In this document: one piece after another, positions 58,080 to 64,000 of the stretch
How the letters are laid out: every line of letters starts with the position of its first letter
Position numbering within the stretch: the stretch's first letter is position 1
Notes under the pieces: model-generated
Told to the model about the DNA's origin: nothing
What the model saw: only the letters and a program-made list of their open reading frames with translations
The model's database searches: none
NCBI GenBank assembly: GCA_014526335.1
Contig: JACTAT010000198.1
Coordinates: 1 to 64,000 of the forward strand
Source: Chrysaora quinquecirrha
Lineage: Eukaryota > Cnidaria > Scyphozoa > Semaeostomeae > Pelagiidae
DNA length: 64,000 nt
Direction: 5' to 3'
Translations under genes and position numbers: made by a program

Positions 58080-58700
58080 AAAAAAATCAAAATTCGAATC
58101 ATGTCTTGCCCCCGTATTGCCAAATCGAGTCAAATCACGTCAAAAAATCGAGTCAGGTTATGTCAAAATTAAAGTAAAATAAGGCCAGGTTAAGTCAAGT
58201 CTAGTGAAGTCAAGTCTAAGTTAAATCGAGCCAGGTCAATTCAAGACAACGTCTAAGTCGACGTCGAGTCAACGTCAAAGTCAAATCAAGTCAACGTCAA
58301 CCTCAAAATCGACTTCAACATCAAGTCAAGTCAACACCCTAGTCAACGTCAAAGTCAAGTTTAAGTTATCTTCAACATCAAATCAAATCAATACCAGAGT
58401 CAATTTCAAAGTCAAATAAAGTCAACGTCAAAATCAACGTCAAAGTCAATTTCAATATAAAGCAAAGTCAACACCCTGAGCCAGGTCAATTCAAGACAAC
58501 GTCTAAGTCGACGTCAACTTCAACACCAAGTCAAGTCAAATCAAGTCAACGTCAAAATCAACGTCAAAATCAAATTCAGTCAGGTCGTCTTCAACATCAA
58601 GACAAGTAAAATCAAGCAAATTAGAAAAGAATCAAATAGAATGGAATCAAATGGAGTAGAATTGAATCAACTAAATAAAGTCTCAACGAATCGAATCAAT
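58080..58700. repeat. GTCAA-rich degenerate tandem repeat
   Basis: Irregular repetition of GTCAAGTCAA, CAACGTCAAAGTC and CGAGTCA words. A longer unit starting GAGCCAGGTCAATTCAAGAC is repeated at 58227 and 58477, showing higher-order duplication. Lies just downstream of the DEG/ENaC stop codon. Confidence 0.75.
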
Positions 58701-58710
58701 TCGTGCTGAA

Positions 58711-60156
58711 TCAAATCGTCTTGCCTTGGCTGCAAGATTTCGTTGTACCTGGTTGTTTGTTTTCACGTTTCAGCATCCATCGACCAGTTATGATGTCAAT
58801 GAGCAACATTAAAATTTCAACCAGAGAAATCCAAGATGCTCCTAGCAGCAATCCCATGTGGCCTCCAATATCACTGACGACATTCAAAAATGTGTACAGC
58901 TGACTTTCCTCGTTAACAACCTCGGAAAATTCATCGTAATAAATACTGACTTTGATCAGCTTTTGTCTTATCTCCTCGATACTGTAGTTCCCATGTCGCT
59001 CACCCGTAGCTGCGGCGATAACGGGCGAAAGCATTTTAGCTTGCCAAGACGTCGGCCATGTTTTCTGGATTGCTTTTGCCTTGTAAATCTCCTCGTAACA
59101 AGGCTCCTTGCAGTTGCATTGTTTCCTGTCAAAGCTGTAACTGAAATTTGTTTGGCACTGTTCGTACTCCGTCGTGGAGAGATTTCGTTTGCTAGGATAG
59201 CTCTCATTTGGCATAAAAACTCGCATTATTGGAGGGACGTACCCGCAGGCCTTGTACAGTGCAACATATAAACACGATAAATAGCAGGTTTCGACAACAT
59301 ACTTTCCTTTGAAGAGTGACTGCTCTTCCTTGCCCTCTAAGAAACATTTCGACCCAGATGAGCCTGATTGTCGAATTCTGATAACTTTCTGAATTGTTAT
59401 TCGGGTGTGGTGACCAGGAGACAAATGAATCCCACTGAATTTTCTTATGTATTCTTTGGGATCATGAAAGTTAACGAAAAGCCCATTTCTGCTATCTTGC
59501 AGTGGCTTTGTGAAGTATTTATCGTCGTCGTGTTCCTTTTCGTCGTAATAAAGAATCATCTGTAAGCCTTTGAGCTCCCCTTGCCAATGCTGTCTCAAAA
59601 CAGAATTCCTGTTCAGTGTAAAACATGGCCAAAAGTTGGGTGTAAATGAGAATTCTTTGGGGAATTTTATGTTGACCAATCTGTCATCCATTCCCATTCC
59701 GATGTTTGCTTCTGAGTAGTTAGCGATGTAAAGCTTACAAGCCATTTCGAAGTATTTCTTGTTGATCTGGTTCTTGAAACCCCAGTCGTCGAGCGAAGAG
59801 CAGTTTTCCGGTAGGCTTTGTAATGTCGGCTGAGGACTTCCATCAGTGTTTAACATATCAGTATTGCAGAATGTCATCGCTGGTAGTGCGAGTGAATTCT
59901 TGTATCTTATTTCTTCTTTTATATAAGTTTTTCTATAAAGATATTCTTTGATAATCATCACGAACGTGGATATCAAGGAAACAGCTGAAAACAGAAAGAG
60001 CAATGTCCAAAATATTCTTCGACATGTTTGTCGTTCTGCAAAGATTTTCAAAAATCCATGAATAGTTAGACTGTCCACTTCTTCAGCCAAATCTTTCTTT
60101 TTGCTGCTTGAAACAGATTTAGGAGCTTTCGCTTTCGGCGAATGTGAAGTGCCCAT
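58711..60156 (-). CDS. DEG/ENaC-family sodium channel subunit, intronless
   Basis: 481 aa, one exon. The N-terminal cytoplasmic HG motif (SLTIHGFLKIF) precedes TM1 (about residues 48-68). The large extracellular loop has ALPAMTFCNTD, CYLSCLYVALYKACGYVPP and the conserved QCNCKEPCYEEIY. TM2 follows GGHMGLLLGASWISLVE, including the GAS selectivity filter. Length fits ASIC/HyNaC-type channels. These form trimeric cation channels gated by peptides, protons or force; which applies here cannot be told. Frame intact. Confidence 0.93.
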   Translation of the reverse strand: MGTSHSPKAKAPKSVSSSKKKDLAEEVDSLTIHGFLKIFAERQTCRRIFWTLLFLFSAVSLISTFVMIIKEYLYRKTYIKEEIRYKNSLALPAMTFCNTDMLNTDGSPQPTLQSLPENCSSLDDWGFKNQINKKYFEMACKLYIANYSEANIGMGMDDRLVNIKFPKEFSFTPNFWPCFTLNRNSVLRQHWQGELKGLQMILYYDEKEHDDDKYFTKPLQDSRNGLFVNFHDPKEYIRKFSGIHLSPGHHTRITIQKVIRIRQSGSSGSKCFLEGKEEQSLFKGKYVVETCYLSCLYVALYKACGYVPPIMRVFMPNESYPSKRNLSTTEYEQCQTNFSYSFDRKQCNCKEPCYEEIYKAKAIQKTWPTSWQAKMLSPVIAAATGERHGNYSIEEIRQKLIKVSIYYDEFSEVVNEESQLYTFLNVVSDIGGHMGLLLGASWISLVEILMLLIDIITGRWMLKRENKQPGTTKSCSQGKTI

Positions 60157-60728
60157 CGTAGATCGTTATCTTGACCTACTTAAGATGTCTGCTGAGGCCT
60201 CGGAATATGACCCTTCTTGAATGCTTCTGCAAATAGGCAGAACTGACAGCGCACCACTGCAATATAAAGTCGATCGTCTGAGCATCACAGCAATGTACCA
60301 CCATAAAAAAGAAGAAAAAAGGGTTGAACCATCATAATTTGAAGCCTGTCAACTATCCACCAATCAAATCAAACAACAAGGTCGATTACATTGTTTCATG
60401 TTAAGCCAACACCCTTGCAGGTCTTTTGTAGGAGGTATAGTTCATGTATCTGCCATCTGTATATCCTTTGACTTGCCCAAATCGTCTTTTTATAATAATG
60501 AGATAAGACAGAAGATATATACTGTAAGAGACAAGATAGAGACAAGAAGATATATACTGTAAGAGCAGTGAAGGTAAAGAGGTAAAGAAAAGGAATATAT
60601 GCGATACATAAGCACTCTACTCGTGACCCAGATCACGTCGGGGGCTTAAGGTTAGTACGCAATATGGTCGTGTCCCATAAGTGCCACACGGCAACATCGC
60701 ACTTGGCACGCATGAGTAAAAGGAACAA
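60157..60728. other. Upstream region of the DEG/ENaC gene
   Basis: Contains a short direct duplication of AGATATATACTGTAAGAG (60508-60532 and 60545-60568). Nothing else recognised. Confidence 0.4.
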
Positions 60729-61258
60729 CTAGACTTATTACCAGAGTAATACTTATAGCTAGACTTATTACATGATTCGTAGTTATCGCTATTGAAATGA
60801 ATCGCCTGGACGCTCAAACTACGACTCATAATCGAACGGTTATCTTTCTGGACTTACTTTTTCTGCCTCGTTTTCAAATTACCATGGTGACAATGATGTC
60901 AACGGTAAGTGGTTGTAATGGCCTAAATTTACCGTGTCTAAAACGCCGTAAAAAACAATCTTTCTTTGTATTAAAACTCAACTCACTATTTGTTTTGGAG
61001 AAAGCTCTTACCAACCCAGCTTTTTCGATATTTGTTTCAAACTTTTAGCGACATTTAGTACTAAATCGGCTGCCAAATAGGGCTCGTATATTTTGCTGTG
61101 ACGATGCAGCGAACCAGCCTCGTTTCCACGGGGAACAATTTTTTGTTCCCGCCAGTCCCAGAAAATGTCCGTAATATTATGAGTCCCAGTTTGAGCGATC
61201 TCGGTTTGGTGTAGTCTCGGTCTGGTGAGCGATAACTGGGACTCAGGTAATAAGTCTA
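60729..61258. mobile_element. Larger relative of the TAGACTTATTAC MITE
   Basis: The left side has TAGACTTATTAC twice (60730 and 60760), then CGTAGTTATCGCTATTGAAAT; the right end is GAGCGATAACTGGGACTC then GTAATAAGTCTA. It shares these ends with 19762-19864. About 500 bp of interior without coding capacity. No duplication identified. A further fragment lies near 62270-62335. Confidence 0.7.
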
Positions 61259-62503
61259 AACTTGACTGAATAATTACAGTATTAAATTTAAAATATTAAT
61301 CTTAAATGAGTAAATTGGAAGTTTTTTATAATTACTTATCAATACCGTAATGTAAACTTGAGGAAAGATGTTTAATTTCTTCTTCGCAATCTTACGTAAA
61401 AGAACTGCATTTTAGATTAAAAACAACGGTCAACGGTATGTTCAGGTGCATATGGCATGTCAGTTTCAGAAGCTGCAAGATTTCTGTCAACTTGACTACT
61501 ACGCTGTTAGTCTGAGTTAGTCATAAGAAACTGCGGGAAATGACGAGCAGAAATTCACCCGCGCTTCAAAGTCAAAACTATTTTATCCTCGCCCGTTGGC
61601 GCTATTTTCCCATGTTTTCACCCTCCGCCACTTATTTTTCCGACATCTTTTGGAGAAACGGAACCCATTATGGAAACTTTTTAAAATTTTGAGATATAGA
61701 TAGAGTTTTCAATATAAAATTCGCATTGAGCATCCAAAATTAGGTACAAATATTTATTATCTCAATGCTTGTATTATTAGCCTGCGCAGACCCAAAGCCA
61801 CCGAAGGAGGATTGGTTGCTTTGTGTCTACGCGCAAGCTATTGTATTATTGATTGTACGAGCGTTCAACGTTTACGATTTTATTAAGGCCCAGACCAATA
61901 GGGATGAAACGTTTTTACCCCACGGGCCTGTCACTTTTCACGGTAAAAGCTCTTATAGAAGCGGGAACTTTGCACGCTCACAAAATCATTGGTGCGAGCG
62001 CTAGGAGAGAAAAACTCGGCATCTAGACTAAGTTTTCCTTTGATAAATTTTTAATGAAACCGACAAAACGGTGTATAGAGCACTGTGTCGAACCACACTC
62101 GAAATTGTTTTTGTTTTCGGTACGTTACAGGGGGCTTAGTTCCAAATAAACTTGCTTCCCAAGACCTTCCCAAGTTACACTTGCTTCCCAAGTCCCTAAC
62201 TTCACTGAAATTGAATTGAATTGATGTTATTGTTATTCGCTTCAGCTGGTGTTAATTTTAGCCTCAGATCAGTGGTTTGAGTGAGCGTCCAGCGATCCAA
62301 TTCAACAGCAATAACTACGAGTCATGTAGCAAGTCTATTCCCAAGTCCCAAAATTTCGCTCACATTAAATTCCATTGATGTTGTGGTTGTTCGCCTCAGA
62401 AACAGTTTACTCTAGCTTTATTACACTCCTCCCGCTCTTTCGGAAACAGCTAGAACAACTACTACAACAAAATTGCTTTTTCCTCAGAGTACATATGCAT
62501 TTA

Positions 62504-62861
62504 CACTCTTTTTTTTTGTAAGAACCAGGAAATATTAATTGAGGCTGGCTGTTCTTAAATTTTTGCCGTTTTTGACCCTGAAATGTTCTTAATCTTTTCT
62601 TAATTCCTTGGTTACTAAGATATCTATATTTTTCAATAAATGTCTGGGGTGGTACTAGGTTTGTGTGAAAATGCAGCATTCTTGTCTATATCTCTGTCTG
62701 CTTCCTTTTTACGTTCAGTCTGACTGTCTTACTTACATATTTAGCTGATATTCTTGGGGGTTTTGAAAAGCCCAGCCTCAGCTTGTTCTTAATTTGTTCT
62801 AAAAATCTGGGCAAAATCCAGGCTCGTGGTTTTATAAAATTGTTCTTATAAAAAAAGAGTG
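62504..62861. mobile_element. MITE with CACTCTTTTTTT ends and TA duplication
   Basis: Ends CACTCTTTTTTTTTGTAAGAAC and GTTCTTATAAAAAAAGAGTG type, flanked by TA (62502-62503, 62862-62863). The interior has TGTTCTTAA words and GAGGCTGG/CCAGCCTC inverted words. Tc1/mariner-like by target site. Confidence 0.75.
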
Positions 62862-63000
62862 TACATTGTTATATTCATTTACATCATAGTCATAAGAGAA
62901 AACTATAGTCTGGAAACAAGGGCGTGATAACAATAGCGCTTTTGTTCGAACTTGAATCAGCATGCCACGCCTTGCTGAGAGTGCATCAAAATAATCAAAG

Positions 63001-64000
63001 ATGGCGACTTGTAGCGGTGATCTTGTATCAGGTGATGATTTAGATGCGATTCTTACGCTATTAGAGGAAGATTTTTTCGAAAACGACGATGAAATGGTTG
63101 AAGCAATAACATCTTCAGTAGATGAGGTAAGTCATTATCCTAATTAAATCTTTGATAGGCCATGTTATTTAAATTACAAAACTAGATAGAAAGCAAAAGT
63201 GTAGGCCAAGGTACTTTCGTTTCTTTCGTTGATATGTCGTATCTTCGTTACCTCCTTGCTTAAAACATACTTATAATTGTTTCTAGATTGAAAACCTACC
63301 TACGCAAAAAAGATTCAATGCGAAATTTGTTTGAAATTCTACAAATCTGAACGTGGAATGAAGCGCCATAAAAGCATTACGCACAAGGGTGACAAATCGA
63401 ATGAAGACCCTGTTGTACCAAAACTTCGTCTCTCGCACTTTAAATGTTTTGTGGAACGAAGTGCACAGAAGCTACTTGTTGAAGAGTGTTATCCTGATGA
63501 GATTTTGAAAGAATTTAAGAATTTTAGTTTCACTTCACTGGATGCAGAACACAGTTTCAAATTTATTGAAGGGTGTGTTCAAAGTTTTGATGGTGATGCG
63601 GAGAAATTTTTCCCAAAATTTTATAAGTGTGTGTCACAGAACGCTGTGTTCAAAAACATTTCAAGAAATGCTTCAATGGTGTTGGGTCAAGAAGTTGCAA
63701 ACCATGTTCTTTCTCACTTAAATGACTCAAGTACCTTTCAAGAGCCTGGTAAGTTAGATGAAGCAGCAGTCAACCAGTTCTCTGACAAAGAAATTGCCAT
63801 TGTCAACTATTTAAGTGGATATGTATTAAGCACATTTTATCGAAGAATACGAAGTTCAAAGAAATGGAACACCATTGGTAGTCAGCAATGTCTTGCTATC
63901 TTGATGGCTGGCAAAAGTGATGGTGAAGTTGTCACAAGGGAAAAGAATGAAACACTAGTAAATGCAAAAAACAGAGGAGGACTTTGGAAAATACAGCCAC
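63001..64000 (+). CDS. C2H2-containing protein, probably transposon-related, 3' end outside window
   Basis: Exon 1, 63001-63126, encodes an acidic start (MATCSGDLVSGDDLD) and ends at a GTAAGT donor. Exon 2 starts after TTGTTTCTAG at 63287 and is open to the window end once a frame change in the A-run at 63306-63311 is allowed: CEICLKFYKSERGMKRHKS is a C2H2 finger, followed by a helical region and LSGYVLSTFYRRI. As printed, the phase-0 reading stops after 15 codons; one missing A, or use of the AG at the end of the A-run as the splice site, would fix it. The G-Y-V segment recalls C-terminal parts of several eukaryotic transposases, but I cannot name the family. Confidence 0.65.

Noticed and set aside
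1..64000. CRISPR arrays, operons or bacterial-type regulatory sites
   Set aside because: The window is eukaryotic; direct repeats found are transposon or satellite units without spacer structure.

Overview
The window is eukaryotic nuclear DNA: AT-rich, multi-exon genes with GT/AG introns, no operons, and a very high load of short inverted-repeat transposons. The gene content (a LRRK/ROCO kinase, an immunoglobulin-TIR receptor of IL-1R type, an intronless class A GPCR, an intronless DEG/ENaC channel, a ciliary coiled-coil gene resembling BBOF1) fits an early-branching animal. A cnidarian, probably anthozoan, is my best guess; this is inferred from family content, not from a marker gene.

Layout. 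1-11353 (-): a LRRK-like gene running off the left edge (ankyrin-like, LRR, Roc, COR, kinase, start of the WD40 propeller), with repeats in its introns. 11361-13277: two foldback MITEs. 13371-17990: a nearly complete ISL2EU/IS4EU-type DNA transposon with convergent genes for a THAP-DDE transposase and a SWIM-YqaJ-PHD protein. 18012-19597: a 5'-truncated Penelope-like retroelement between identical inverted terminal repeats. 20140-34132 (+): a seven-exon receptor (signal peptide, Ig, Cys-rich, Ig, TM, TIR) whose introns hold at least ten mobile elements. 34133-40750: no convincing gene; two hAT-like non-autonomous elements with 8-bp target duplications and other repeats. 40751-41902 (-): GPCR. 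42792-43982 (-): a three-exon gene I do not recognise. 44994-57361 (-): a 16-exon coiled-coil gene matching BBOF1 in layout. 58711-60156 (-): DEG/ENaC channel. 63001-64000 (+): the 5' part of a C2H2-containing, probably transposon-related gene running off the right edge.

The host genes do not form one pathway; signalling and membrane receptors are simply neighbours. Most of the structure between them comes from transposons: Harbinger-, mariner-, pogo- and hAT-like MITEs, tRNA-derived repeats, and a family with terminal inverted repeats around a 19-bp minisatellite. Four otherwise open reading frames (LRRK-like, YqaJ, Penelope, last gene) are each broken by what looks like one missing base, at least three of them in homopolymer runs, so sequencing or assembly error should be considered before calling pseudogenes.
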